Shown here one piece after another: positions 1 to 11,600 of a stretch of DNA of 64,000 bases. The DNA lies in the NCBI GenBank assembly GCA_033032865.1, contig JAWHQI010000305.1, forward strand, positions 2,418,001 to 2,482,000. Direction: 5' to 3'. Position numbers and translations under genes: made by a program. Numbering within the stretch: position 1 is the first letter of the stretch; each line of letters begins with the position of its first letter. The notes below the pieces were generated by a model, which was not told the origin of the DNA, ran no database searches, and saw only the letters and a program-made list of their open reading frames with translations. The DNA is from Dactylorhiza incarnata. Taxonomy: Eukaryota > Streptophyta > Magnoliopsida > Asparagales > Orchidaceae.

Positions 1-480
1 GGGCAATACTATTTTTAAAATATTTTAGATTTTTTTGCCACGAAATATAATAATAGTAGTAAATAAGCCACAAATTTGTTTTGTGCAAAGCTAATAGTTT
101 TTGTCTTGGTGAATACTTAAGGCTTTTAGCCACCATTTATCTCTTATTCTTATGTAATATTACTTTGAATTGTATCATTGGTTTAGATAAATTCACAAGA
201 CATTTTACAAAGCATATTTGTTAATTGTTATCACAATTGGATAAGACCAAAATTTTGATGCAGTTTAAAATACATTTGAGCCACTATGACAAACATATAG
301 ATATATACAAATAATAATGGTAATTCCTTATCTATCAAAAGCAGCACTTGATCACATAAGAATGTGAGAGAAAAATATATACAAATAATAGTCATTTCAT
401 TAAGGTATGAGCTCTAAGAAGACATACAAATAGCATGATAAAGTCCCTTACATATCATTTTTTTGGATATAGAAATAGAG
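1..480. other. AT-rich 3' flank of the UPL5-like gene
   Basis: No ORF with recognisable similarity. It probably holds the 3' untranslated region and polyadenylation signals of the minus-strand gene ending at 481, but no single signal can be singled out in such AT-rich sequence. Confidence 0.4.
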
Positions 481-3093
481 TTAATATAATCCAAATGTGC
501 AGCTAACATGCTCTTGAGTGATGAACTCTAGCATTTGATGCATGATTGACATGGAAGGATACGGGGGTAGTTGCAAATGGTAGAAGCAGGTATGAGATGT
601 TGGCAATCGCAAACCGTTTTCTTCTTTGTCAAAACTATTGGAAATATATAGTTTCTGAGGTAAATTACAGAAGCCTCCCACTGGCAAGAATCTGATAGAA
701 GTCCAAAATTGAAGGAGTATTTTCCTCTGCTCTTCCTGCATTCCTTCTACAATCTACAAGATAGAGAACTTCATAAGCATTACATTACTATCGTTCAAAA
801 GCACATTGTCTTGGTTAAAATAAGTGTTGCAATAATTACCTTCCAAAATGAGATGATTTGTTGGTCCTCAGCTGTGTAGCCATCATATATAGTATGGTTT
901 CTCCAATCATCTATATTGATTTTCTCCTCACTACCACGCAGCATATGGTCAAATTCTTCGAGATTCAGGCTCTGGAAGAACAACTTTTCAAATTTGATAT
1001 TGGAGAACAAATCCATAAACCCCTGTCGAAAATGATGAATTTGTTCGCCGATTGATTCAACGTAGTAGCTTTCGATAAGAAGAATGACAAACTCCATTTT
1101 ATTGCTACTATTTACAACCATATTCTCCCCTCCAGGGCAAAGCGTGATCGTCTTCTTGGATCCTAGCTCTTCTGTTTCTCTAACAAATGTTAGTCCCAAA
1201 GCATCTGAGTCTAGAAATTCGTCATCCATCTCAAGCAACTTTTTGCAACTCATATATAAAGTAGGGTCCGCATCTTGAATATCCTCCAAGTCAATTCTTT
1301 TACCTGCTAGTTGCTTGAAAAAAATGCGGTCAAATGTGACACCTATCGGAAACTCATGCCTCAAGGCTAAGGCGACTAATCTCCCAGCAAATCTGTAGTA
1401 GCACTCGAGTTGGGTGCTGTCCAAAGAAGATGCTGCACATGAATAAATAAACAAAATGTTTCAAAAGACATGCTTCAGATGCTATGACATAGAAGAGAGG
1501 GAAAAGGTTGAAAAAGACATTGTGCTCACCGGGATTTGGAAAGAACCTTCTCCTATCAACCATACATGGTGAGAAGAGTTTCATCTGTGGGCTAAAGATT
1601 TCTTGGCAGAGCAGATAAAACCATTCCCTCGTAACACCATGACCCGTGCCTTCCTCATCCTTGAATACCACCGAAAGCTCAACATGCAACTCCTTGGCAT
1701 CAACTTGTCCAATTTGGATAAGTGAATCGGATAGTAGATGCAATCTGTCTATGTAAATAAAATAATCACGATAAGCGTCATTCACTGTGTGCGCGAAAAG
1801 CTTCCGCAGCAATCTCTTTTTCACCTCAAAGTCGAGAGCTTCCTTGTACTCGAGAAGCCAATGATGCTTGTGAATCGTGTCTGCGTATCTGATGAGAGCA
1901 TTCAGAGACGAGCGCCGAGCAAGAAGGAGCGAACGAATCAACCCATCCTTCGGGTCGAACATTTCACCGAGCTTGTGGAAACAAAAGAGAACATCAAGGA
2001 TGTTTGTCCGCTGCCGCAATCTGGACTTCACCTCCCCCTCAGCTTTCTCGGCCATAAAGGTTTCAATTTTTTCAAGACTCTCCGAAAGCTCATTCCTTAG
2101 CTTTAGGAGCAGACTATACAGATATAGAAACCATTGCGTCTCCACATGCTCTGTTTCGAGGAAAGGAGGTGCCCCTGACGCCGCCCGGTCTTTGAATTCC
2201 CTTCGCAGCTGTTTCAGAAAGCCGGAGAGTTGATGAAAAGATGGACGAGCCGTGGTTTCCGAGGATAAACTCATGGTGATTTCCTCAACAAAATCGGCAA
2301 CAAAAGGATAGAGGTCCGGCACCATGCTTTCCATATTCGAATGCAGGGAAAATCGACCGTTGCTGTAATAGAGCAGGCGGCCGACAGTTTTGCGGCATTC
2401 AAGGTAGAGAGCGTTCTTCCGGCCTACCATTCTAACGAACGAATTGGTGAGTTCCAGCAATATAGGCAAGTAGTGATGGTCGAAGCTTTTGGGAAGCTTT
2501 CTTCTGTTAAGCATTAGAAACACATTAAGGCCGTGAATTGCAAAATGTCTGTGTAATATATCCGGCGATTGGTAGAGCTTTCCCAGGGCTATATGGGCGC
2601 CTGAAAAGATGAAGGCGTGAAGATGGCCGAGAATGTCTTCTTCTCTGTCGGTGGGAGTCATGACGACGAACTCAAAGAAATGATTTAGGAAGATTTCGAG
2701 AAAGCTCGACATTTGCATTTCACTGTAGGTGGAAAGGAGTTGATCACTGATGAAGGAGATAAGTTCATTCGCCACCGCGCATGCGCCGGAGTACTTGGTG
2801 GCTAACAGAGGATACGCCAGACGAAGACTGCTGTTGTTCTCGAGCCCGCATTGGCCGATGGGACAATCTCCGGTGAGTTCGCGCCCGCTCTCATCCTGAA
2901 GCCGGAGTTCGCCGGCGGGGAAACGGGTTTGAGCAGCAATACCGGCAATGATTTCGCTAATGGTTTCATGGGGTGAAGCTTTGACGTATATATTTCTGAA
3001 TGGAGTCAGAATGGAGATGTTGAATGCAGGGGAGGAGGAGGAGGAAGGGGATTCATCTTGGAAAGAGTTTTTTCCGGCGCCGGCGACGGCCAT
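481..3093 (-). CDS. UPL5: UPL5-like HECT-type E3 ubiquitin-protein ligase, three exons, complete
   Basis: Three exons on the minus strand: 3093-1530, 1432-840 and 753-481. Both introns are GT..AG, and the splice phases (1, then 0) join into one frame of 809 residues. An N-terminal ubiquitin-like segment (about residues 24-98) is followed by a helical middle region. The HECT domain fills roughly the last 350 residues. The catalytic cysteine sits in the typical HTCF context near residue 775, 35 residues from the C-terminus. In known HECT ligases this cysteine takes ubiquitin from an E2 as a thioester and passes it to the substrate. Arabidopsis UPL5 has the same ubiquitin-like plus HECT layout, is about 870 residues long, and targets WRKY53 in leaf senescence; whether the substrate is shared is not visible here. 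The start ATG at 3093 precedes a short Ser-rich stretch. No stop codon, frameshift or missing key residue was seen, so the gene looks functional. Confidence 0.93.
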
Positions 3094-3620
3094 TCTTTGG
3101 TATAGTGCGATTTGGTGGGGGCGATGGATATATATTGTCGATGATTGCGGCAGAGTTATGGCGAGAACAAGCAGAGATCCTACAAGACCGCGTCAATGGC
3201 GGCGGTATTCCGAATATGGCTCCGATTTGGAAATATATATATTCGCATAATTAATTTATTATTTTTTTCTCTCTATAAACGTATTTTTTGCTTCTGTCAT
3301 ATATAGATAATTTCTAATTATAAGCTTTTTTTATTTTAGTAATTTCTTGTTTAATATAGCTGACAAGTAGAGCTTCATCAGGCCTTCATTGACGGCTGGG
3401 TCCGCACTATAATAAAGCTGGGACGATGATAAAAAAACAGGGCTTATAACATTAGTTATTAATTAGTAACATTAGTTATTAATATAATATTAATGAATAT
3501 AATTTTATTAATATAATATTTATAAAATAAAGTTTCATTATTATTATTTTATAGACATAAAAAATATAGATATACGTGTATTTTTTCAAACATCAAAGCA
3601 ATACATTTCTTTCAAACAGT
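3094..3620 (-). promoter_or_regulatory. Putative 5' UTR and promoter region of the UPL5-like gene
   Basis: Directly upstream of the ATG at 3093. Two TATA-like stretches can be read on the minus strand, around 3127-3137 and 3230-3243, and the sequence becomes strongly AT-rich beyond 3245. No other gene begins here. The promoter call rests on position and base composition only. Confidence 0.35.
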
Positions 3621-4014
3621 TTCAGAGATTTTGCAAGCAGTGCAAAATTACTAGTTTTTCCACCTCTATTTCTCACCATCACTTCTGTTAGCACCGTAGC
3701 TGAGTCAAATAGAGCATAAATCCTGCATATTAAAAATGTTAATGTCAGACTCGTGCAACATAGCTAATCCTAACGGTTGTTCCATTCAATTGATAATGAG
3801 ATTTTGGCTCTGCGAGATCTTGAATTCTATGAATATTCTTGTGTTTAAGGGCAAATTGACTCCGGTTTCCCTTGCGTGTTGCAGAGGCTGGAGAGCTTTT
3901 AGAAGTTAGATGTGGCAACCTTGGGGATGTGCTTGACATTCATCCTAACTGGGGCTCTCGAGGGCGTCTTCTCCGTCGGCCCACCTTTACACCTTTGTTT
4001 TGGGAACCACACGA

Positions 4015-4295
4015 TGAATGAGTGAAGGTTAACTTTGCTGACGCTGTTAAACAGGCATCTGGTTGGGCGGGATGTGGTTGGGTCATTCAAGATCATCATG
4101 GCATGTCCTCCTGGTGGGAGGCATTCACTTTCACTCCTTGTCTATTTCGACCACTGAGCTCTGCGTGGCTTGAGAGGGTTTGAGCCTCTCCATCTTTTCA
4201 CTGGGCATCCTTCGTCTGGTCATCCAAGGTGACTCTATGATTGTGATTCAATGGCTTCGGGTTTCCCCAGCTTGCTCGAACAACATGCATGATGG
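4015..4295 (+). pseudogene. Degenerate RNase H-like domain, fragment 1
   Basis: The plus-strand translation reads like the start of a plant RVT_3-type RNase H domain: a VKVNFAD core with the first catalytic aspartate, then AGCGWVIQDHHG, and later VIQGDSMIV with another acidic position. Stop codons and frame changes break it. Such domains occur at the C-terminus of plant non-LTR retrotransposons and as stand-alone RNase H-like genes. The fragment stops where the solo LTR at 4322 begins. A second, divergent copy lies at 11203-11575. Confidence 0.6.
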
Positions 4296-4321
4296 GTTAC
4301 GTGGAAGATATTAGAGGTTGA

Positions 4322-4985
4322 TGTACAACCCTCATTCTCTGAGGGTGGGCCCCACTAAAGGCCACGTAGGCGGAGGTCAAGGTCAGAAGGTCAAGACAGA
4401 AGTCAACAATCCAGAAGACGAAGGAAGATCAAGGTCTTTTGTTGTGCGAGAAGGTACTCGCTCGCCCCCATGACGAGGAGGAAAGCCCTGCCCGGCGTTC
4501 CCTACCCGGCCAGGCGAGGAAGCCGTGAACTCGGACCTACTCGCCTATAGGCGCCTTAGCCAACCAACTCGCCAGTTAGGTCTGAGGTCCTTACCTGCTC
4601 GCCCACATATTGCCTTGTCTAAAAAACCAACTCTAGGGGGTCAGAGATAGTCATCTGCTCCCCCCCTAGGATTACCCCCAGGGGTACTGGAAATGGCACT
4701 TGTAAAAGTTAGAGTTGCACCCCTTCCCCTTTGACAATCAAGAATCTTCCCTAACAAGTGCCTACCTAGTACCGAGCTCGGCCATTCGTGGTTTTGGAGG
4801 AGAAGACTCTTTAGAGCTTCTGGGTACGTGGTGGGACCTCCCTGCCGCAGCACCTGGGGTTGTGTCCCTTATCTCTCTGTTTCATCCGTAGTGACTAACC
4901 CAAACCTTCTCGCTGAACCGCTGGGCAAGTAGCCTCAGGCCGCATTGATTCGAATTTTGGGGCCAGAATTTTCCAGGCGTCAACA
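4322..4985 (+). mobile_element. Solo LTR, Ty3/Gypsy Tat-like family
   Basis: A 664-bp segment starting TGTACAACCC and ending CAACA, flanked by near-matching 5-bp repeats (GTTGA at 4317-4321, GCTGA at 4986-4990). It shares its first ten bases and a conserved box near 4796-4850 (purine-rich stretch, then TTCTGGGTACGTGG and GGGACCTCC) with the Tat LTR at 57029-57796. No internal gag-pol region is attached, so LTR-LTR recombination is the likely origin. The family assignment is by similarity to the 57-kb element. Confidence 0.65.
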
Positions 4986-5690
4986 GCTGAGTCTCTAGGC
5001 TATTGGGGTGTAAGATTGAGCATTGATTTCACATTGTGAACATGGTTGTTGATTGTTGTGACAACCTAACCATTGTTGTAACGACCCATAGACTACCATA
5101 ATTTACATGGTTTGCTTAGCTTTAATAAATGTAAAGTTTTGTTTGATTTTTTATATATACCACAACGGAGATCTGCATATTAAATTAAACAGAATACACA
5201 CACATAACTATATAATGTACATGACAACTTTTATACAGCTTCTGTCTATATCCACACAACATATTCATCATATACAAAATCGGATAGAACAACACATAAG
5301 ATTAGGGACACTCAAAACCACTAGTCCCGCACATTGAACCCCTCAAAACTTGTACCTCAAAAACTATCTTCACAACTACATCATCTAACTCAGAAATAAA
5401 CTAAGCTAATTCTATCCGGCATACCGTTATCATCCTAACAAGTCCTCCTATGACCAGGGGCGTATCTAAGAGGGGTTGGGGCCCGGTTCGTGTCCACTGC
5501 CATGCCGTCTTTCATTGTTTGCGTGACAGGAATGCAAAGCTCCATGGTCAGGAATTCGCCACCCCTACCATCTCGGACACGAACATCATGTTAATTCACC
5601 ATCCTGCGTGCCAATGACCATCCACTACAGGGGTATTGGAGAATCAACTAGCCTTCCATGTTGTCTCAACCTACATCTTGGTGCCCCCTA
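4986..5690. other. Unassigned stretch between solo LTR and Copia element
   Basis: No gene recognised. The last bases before 5690 read as the codons leading into the RNase H-like fragment that resumes at 11208. The motif near 5080 (TTGTAACGACCCATAG) is often seen in plant LTRs, so part of the stretch may be LTR debris. Confidence 0.35.
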
Positions 5691-5695
5691 GGTGG

Positions 5696-6339
5696 TGTTG
5701 AATTTTTTGGGTCTGTTATCGATCAAGAGAACCAACAATGGATAAAGAAGGTTTTTTATCTCAACTAGGCAATCAATTACAAATACACACGGCTAAATAC
5801 AAGTTGCATCCAACTTGAATCACAACAGCCTAAAGAAAGTAAGACTTTGGTCACGGACAAGGTCCGCTTCTCCTCCCGAGCACACCAGGATGGTGATACT
5901 CGCTCCTCGCCACAGAAGCTCGCTCCTCGCCACAGAAGCTCGCTCCTCGCTACCGCCGGCGGTATCGCTAGCGCCAGGCGTTAACTCTTCAACTCGCAAG
6001 CTCGCTGCTCGCACTCCAAGCTTCTCGCACGCTCGCCACGCGCAACTTCCTCGCTACTCGCTACCGCGAGCGCTAGCCACTAGCGCCGGCGCTATCTCCC
6101 GAGTAGGTAACTCGCCTCGCGAACTTGCTCCAAGTTCGATGCTCGCCTGCCGAACTTACTCCAAGTCCGATGCTCGCCTGGTGGCGCTCTGGTATCTCTA
6201 ACTCGCTCAAAGTTGATGATACTCGCCAGTTCCAGAATCGATTACTCATTAGAGGGGGGTACCCCTCTATTTATAGGCAAAACAAGGGGGGGTGGCGAGT
6301 AGGAGATAGCGCTGGCGCTAGCTCACTTCAATTCTAACA
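5696..6339 (-). repeat. 3' LTR of the Copia element
   Basis: 644 bp, starts TGTTG and ends TAACA on the plus strand. It contains a 20-bp unit (AAGCTCGCTCCTCGCCACAG type) repeated about three times near 5910-5955 and a TATTTATAGG promoter-like motif near 6270. Confidence 0.93.
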
Positions 6340-6369
6340 CTCCCCCTTGAAGTGAGCTCCTGGAACAAC

Positions 6370-9300
6370 TCAAAGCAATGTACGAAGCCTCCGGAACGGC
6401 CCCGCAGATAGGGGCTTCGTGAATATATCTGCAAGGTTCTCTTCACTCCGCACATGCTCCACAGTGATCAAGCCACCCAGCACCTTCTCTCTAATGAAGT
6501 GATGCTCGATCTCAATGTACTTGGTTTTTGCATGACAAACTGGATTGGTTACCAGTTTCAATGCACTCTCGTTGTCCCCACGTAGCACATTAGGTCCGCT
6601 GACCTCCTCGTCCACATCCTGCACTAGTCTCCTTAGCCAGACGCACTCCTGAGCTGCTAAGGACGACGCCTTGTACTCGGCCTCCGTGGTAGAAAGGGAA
6701 ATGGAGTCCTGCTTCTTGCTACACCACGAGATAGCAGCTGCTCCACACAAGAACACATACCCTGATGTCGACTTGCGATCATCAGCGTCACCTCCATAGT
6801 CTGCATCCGTGTACCCGTGCAGCTTGAAGTCAGACTTCTCCTCATAGGACAACCCCATCTCAAGGGTGCCCTTCACATACTTCAGAATCCCCTTGGCTGC
6901 CTCCAGATGAGGCTTCCGCGGCTCCTGCATATACCGACTAACTCGGCCGACAGCAAAGGCGATGTTCGGCCTTGTGATAGTCAAGTATATAAGACTCCCC
7001 ACCAGTGCCCGAAAGATCTTCGGATCAGGAAGAATTCTCCCTTCTTCCTTCCGAAGCTTCAGCCCCGCCTCCAGAGGAACGGAACTGCTCTTCCCCTCCT
7101 TCATGCCGAATCTTTCGACGATCCTCTCGGCATATGCCCTCTGGGAAACATCCAGTCCGCCTCTTCTCTTCTCTACTTGGAGACCAAGGAAATGGTGCAG
7201 TTCACCAAGATCCTTCATCTCGAAGCGTATGGAAAGCTGCTCTCTCAGCGTCGCGACCTCCTCAGGGTTGTTCCCTGTCACGATCATGTCGTCGACGTAT
7301 AGCAGCACCAGTACGTGAAGACCTCCATCCTTTTTCACGAACATGCTGGAGTCCGAGTCTGAGGCATCGTAGCCGCAGAACTGCAAGTACTCCGCAATCT
7401 TCCCATACCAGGCTCTCGGCGCCTGTTTCAGACCATAGAGGGCCTTCTTCAGCTTGCAGACGTGACGCGGCTGGGACTTGGACACGTATCCAGGTGGTTG
7501 CACCATGAATATGTCTTTGTCGATCTCTCCATATAAGAACGCGTTTTCACGTCCAGCTGCCATAGCTTCCAACCTCGGCACGCCGCCAAAGCAATGATCG
7601 TCCTCACCGACGTCATCTTCGCTACAGGACTGAAGGTCTCCTCGTAGTCCTCTCCGTAGGTCTGTGAGAAGCCTCGAGCGACAAGCCTCGCCTTGTACCG
7701 CTCCACTTCTCCATCAGCCCTCTTCTTAACCTTGTACACCCATTTACAGGTGACAGGTTTGATGCCCTCCACCATGGGAACCAGGTCCCATGTCACATTC
7801 TTCTCTAGGGCCTCCATCTCCTCGATCATGGCCGTGTCCCACTCCTTGATGCCAGCTGCATCCTCAAAGCAGGCAGGTTCCCTCTCATCGAGTGGTCCTG
7901 CGAAGAAGAAGGAAACCAGACTCACGAAGTTCCCCTCCTTATAGCGAGCAGGCGGTACGATCGTCCTCTTCGACCTCCTCAAGGCTTGGCCACTATCTAC
8001 CACTCCGGTAGACTCCTCTGCTTGAGCTCTTCTCTGAGCTCCTCTCTGAACTCCTCCTGAAGCGGTGCTCTCCCTGCTTCTTGAGTTCGTAGCTCCCCCT
8101 GAGCCAGAAGCTCCTCCTGAGCCAGATGCTCCTCCAGAGCCAGATGGCGAGGGAGCACTTGGAGATAACTCCAACTCCACAGTAGGGTCCTCAGTGACCC
8201 ACTCCTCTTCCCTGCTAGCTTCTCCACTCTCCGGCAGCTCCACAGAAGGGACTCCCTGGTATGAGACCAGTTCGTCAAACACAACGTCGCGCGAGACGAC
8301 GAACCTGTGAGTCTGCGGATCCATGCACTTCCACCCCTTCTTCCGCTCATCGTAGCCGATGAAGATACACTTCCTCGCCTTCGGCTCCAACTTTGTTCTC
8401 TGAGCGTCCGGGACGTGCACAAAGCAGGTAGAATCGAACACCTTCATGTGACCCACATTGGACTTCTCCCCGAACATGAGCTGGTGTGGAGACACCATCC
8501 TGTTAGGACTCAGAGGCAGCCTGTTGATCACATGAGTAGCGCACGTCATTCCCTCCGCCCACAAGGCCTTGGGAATGCTCTTGGCATGTAGCCAACTCCT
8601 GGTAGTCTCCACCAGATGGCGGATCTTCCTCTCTGCCACCCCATTCTGCTGAGGGGTGTGAGCGCAGGAGAGCTCCCGCCGAATGCCAAACCTTCTGCAG
8701 AAAAAAGCAAACTCATTGGAGGTAAACTCCCCTCCATTGTCGCTCCTCAGCTTCTTGACTCTGCGGTTCAGCCTCCCCTCCACAAGTTCCTTCCACTCGA
8801 GGAACTTGCTGAAGACTTCTGACTTCTCTCTCAGAAAGTATACCCACGTATAGCGGATATAGTCATCCACCAGAACCAGCGCATACTTATTGCCTCCATA
8901 AGTACGGGTGACGCACGGCCCCATCACGTCAGCATGTACGCACTCAAGAGGTGCCTTACACCTGGTCTCCGACTTGTCAAATGGAAGTCGATGTGACTTT
9001 CCATATTGGCATCCGTCGCACACATGGCCGTCGCCGTAGGAAGTGAGATGAGGCAGGCCGTTCACTAGGCCCTTTGCCGCCATCATCTTCAGCTTGTCCA
9101 TCCCCACATGACCCAGCCTCTCATGCCAGATCACAGCGCTGTCGTTCGTCTTCAGCTTGTCCACGTAGGCATTTGCAGACAGGACATACAAATCCTTCAC
9201 CCTTCTCCCGGTGAGCGCGACGTCAGCATCGACAGACGAAAGGTTCTTCAAGAACTTCACTTCTTTTGGTCCAAACAGCACGTGGTATCCAGCATCCACG

Positions 9301-10512
9301 GTGTTAGCTACCGAGAAGAGGTTCTTCTTCATGCCAGGCACATGATAGACACTCTTCAGTGTCACTGGCTTCTCTCTACTCCCAAGGGACACCTTCCCTT
9401 CTCGCTCCATTGGATGTACCGTTTCATCCACAGTGATGATAGCATCCGTTCCTTCATATGCTGCCGAGGAGGCGAACTTCGACATATCTCTTGTGAGATC
9501 ATGCCCGCAACCGGAATCCACTATCCAGTCGTCCTCGAGGTTGATGGAGGCTAAGACATCGATTGACGTTGTCGTCATCTCTGCCAGGAAACAATTGTCT
9601 CCCCTCTCACCGCCCTGATGACCTCCACCTCTTCCTCCACCTCTTCGATGGTCTCCACCTTTCTCAGCAACATGGCCGGCCTGGAGATTAGACCGGCAAT
9701 CCTTTGCCATATGCCCGTACTTCTTACAGGCAAAGCAAAGGTATCTCCCCTTCTCGTCGCGGGCAGGAAGAAACTTCCCTCCATCTCTCTGAGATGACGT
9801 TGAAGGTCCCTCTCCGGGATTATTCTTTCTCTTGTCCCAGGATCTCCTCTTTCCTGAGAACAACGCCTCGCCATCTCCTCCTGAGATGGATACTCCCGCC
9901 ATCTGCTTCGCCAAGCTCTCCTGTGACGATAGCAGGTTCTCTAGCTCCAGAAGGGAGGGCTGAATAGCCCATCCTTGCACGGAAGTAACGAAGGCGACAT
10001 ACTCCCTCCTCAAGCCTCAGAGTATGTGTCGCTTCAACGTCGCCTCTGAGATTGGCTCTTCAGGATCCAAGGTCGAGATCTCCCCGCATAGGTTCTTCAC
10101 CTTCAGGAAGAAGGTGGATATCGCCATCTCGCCTTGAGTCGACTTCGCCAACTCATTCTCCAGGAATTGTAGCCGCGCCACATTCTTCTTGTTGAATAAC
10201 CCATCGAGGGCTATCCAGATCGCAGACGCTGACTTTGCAACCAATGATATGGTCGAACAAGTCAGGTGATATGACTCTCTTCAAAGTGAACTCCGCCTTG
10301 GCATTGGTCTTCCTCCAAGCTCTCACAGCTGGACCATTATCACCGGCAGCTACAACTTCCTCTTGCTCCCCACCACCAACAACCTCCCAGAGATCCTCTC
10401 CAAGAAGGTAGCTCTCCATACAAGACATCCACTTCTTGTAGTTGGTTTGAGTAAACAACTCGATTCCTAGTCCTCTCGCAAAACCTCCTCCATCGTCCAT
10501 CTTGGATGACAA
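6370..10512 (-). pseudogene. Copia gag-pol polyprotein, interrupted
   Basis: Reads from the ATG at 10512 to a stop at 6370. Visible parts in order: a gag N-terminus, a CCHC zinc knuckle (CFACKKYGHMAKDC, near 9700), a protease with DSG (near 9500), integrase with HHCC and DDE features (about 9130-8580), a Gly/Ser-rich linker (near 8100), reverse transcriptase with YVDDM (near 7300), and RNase H ending in ADIFTKPL. Three lesions are seen: a frameshift near 10225, an in-frame TGA at 10017-10019 where an arginine codon is likely, and a frameshift near 7545 just after the LDVK motif. The copy is therefore not autonomous unless these are sequencing errors. The Copia clade was not resolved. Confidence 0.9.
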
Positions 10513-10562
10513 CCTTGAACTTCGATAGCAGACGCTGCTTCAGCAACCTCCCTCTGATACCA

Positions 10563-11202
10563 TGTTGAATTTTTTGGGTCTGTTATCGATCAAGAGAACC
10601 AACAATGGACAAAGAAGGCTTTATATCTCAACTAGGCAATCAATTACAAATACACACGGCTGAATACAAGTTGCATCCAACTTGAATCACAACAGCCTAA
10701 AGAAAGTAAGACTTTGGTCACGGACAAGGTCCGCTTCTCCTCCCGAGCACACCAGGATGGTGATACTCGCTCCTCACCACAGAAGCTCGCTCCTCGCTAT
10801 CACCGGCGGTATCGCTAGCGCCAGGCGTTAGCTCTTCAACTCGCAAGCTCGCTGCTCGCACTCCAAGCTTCTCGCACGCTCGCCACGCGCAACTTCCTCG
10901 CTACTCGCTACCGCGAGCGCTAGCCACTAGCGCCGGCGCTATCTCCCGAGTAGGTAACTCGCCTCGCGAACTTGCTCCAAGTTCGATGCTCGCCTGCCGA
11001 ACTTACTCCAAGTCCGATGCTCGCCTGGTGGCGCTCTGGTATCTCTAACTCGCTCAAAGTTGATGATACTCGCCAGTTCCAGAATCGATTACTCATTAGA
11101 GGGGGGTACCCCTCTATTTATAGGCAAAACAAGGGGGTGACGAGTAGGAGCTAGCGCTGGCGCTAGCGCTAGCGCTAACGCTAGCTCACTTCAATTCTAA
11201 CA
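10563..11202 (-). repeat. 5' LTR of the Copia element
   Basis: 640 bp, nearly identical to 5696-6339. It differs mainly by one 20-bp unit fewer and by extra GCGCTAGC-type repeats near 11150-11182. Confidence 0.93.
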
Positions 11203-11575
11203 GGTGGATCAAGCTCAATATTGACGGAACTGTCACCTCAAACTGACGTGCGGGTATCGGTCTCGTGGCTTGGGACGAACTTGGCAATTTCATAAAGGTC
11301 GCTGACATGGAGCTACTACATTGGGATCCGGGTGGGGCGAAAAAGATGGCCCTTCTCGCCCTCAAGGAGTTTATCACACCGAGCATGTTATATGCTAAAG
11401 GAGCCATTATCGAGGTGGATTGCAATAATTTGTTTGACTGTTGCCGAGCAAGCATCAAGGGTAGGAGGTGGGCCGACCCTCCAACCTCGGATTTGGACCT
11501 CGTATTTTTGGCCAAGTTTACTCAAGTATTATTTCTTCACGCCCCGCGGGAGGCGAATCGGGTCGCCGATTTTTG
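11203..11575 (+). pseudogene. Degenerate RNase H-like domain, fragment 2, split by the Copia insertion
   Basis: Plus-strand codons read WIKLNIDG, then a stop, then AGIGLVAWDELGN, IIEVDCNNLFDC and finally HAPREANRVAD. This places the Asp, Glu, Asp, Asp catalytic positions of an RVT_3-type RNase H in order. Bases before the Copia element (to 5695, reading ...PPRW) join directly to this fragment across the GGTGG duplication, so the Copia element inserted into the start of this domain. An in-frame TGA near 11242 shows it was already decaying or has decayed since. Confidence 0.65.
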
Positions 11576-11600
11576 TGTTATATTTTTCACTGTCTTTTAC

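Larger units (their letters stand above)
5696..11202 (-). mobile_element. Nearly full-length Ty1/Copia LTR retrotransposon
   Basis: The 5507-bp element is coded on the minus strand and bounded by LTRs at 5696-6339 and 10563-11202. A perfect 5-bp target-site duplication, GGTGG, lies at 5691-5695 and 11203-11207. The primer-binding site TGGTATCAGAGG (minus strand, 10562-10551), matching initiator tRNA-Met, abuts the 5' LTR. A polypurine tract (CAAGGGGGAG, minus strand) abuts the 3' LTR near 6340. Gag, protease, integrase, reverse transcriptase and RNase H come in the Copia order. The LTRs are very similar apart from small repeat-length differences, suggesting a fairly recent insertion. It split a pre-existing RNase H-like sequence. 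Confidence 0.95.

Noticed and set aside
5815..6201. 128-codon ORF in the Copia LTR
   Set aside because: It lies wholly within LTR repeats (CTCGCTCCTCGCC units), and the other LTR does not keep the same frame length.
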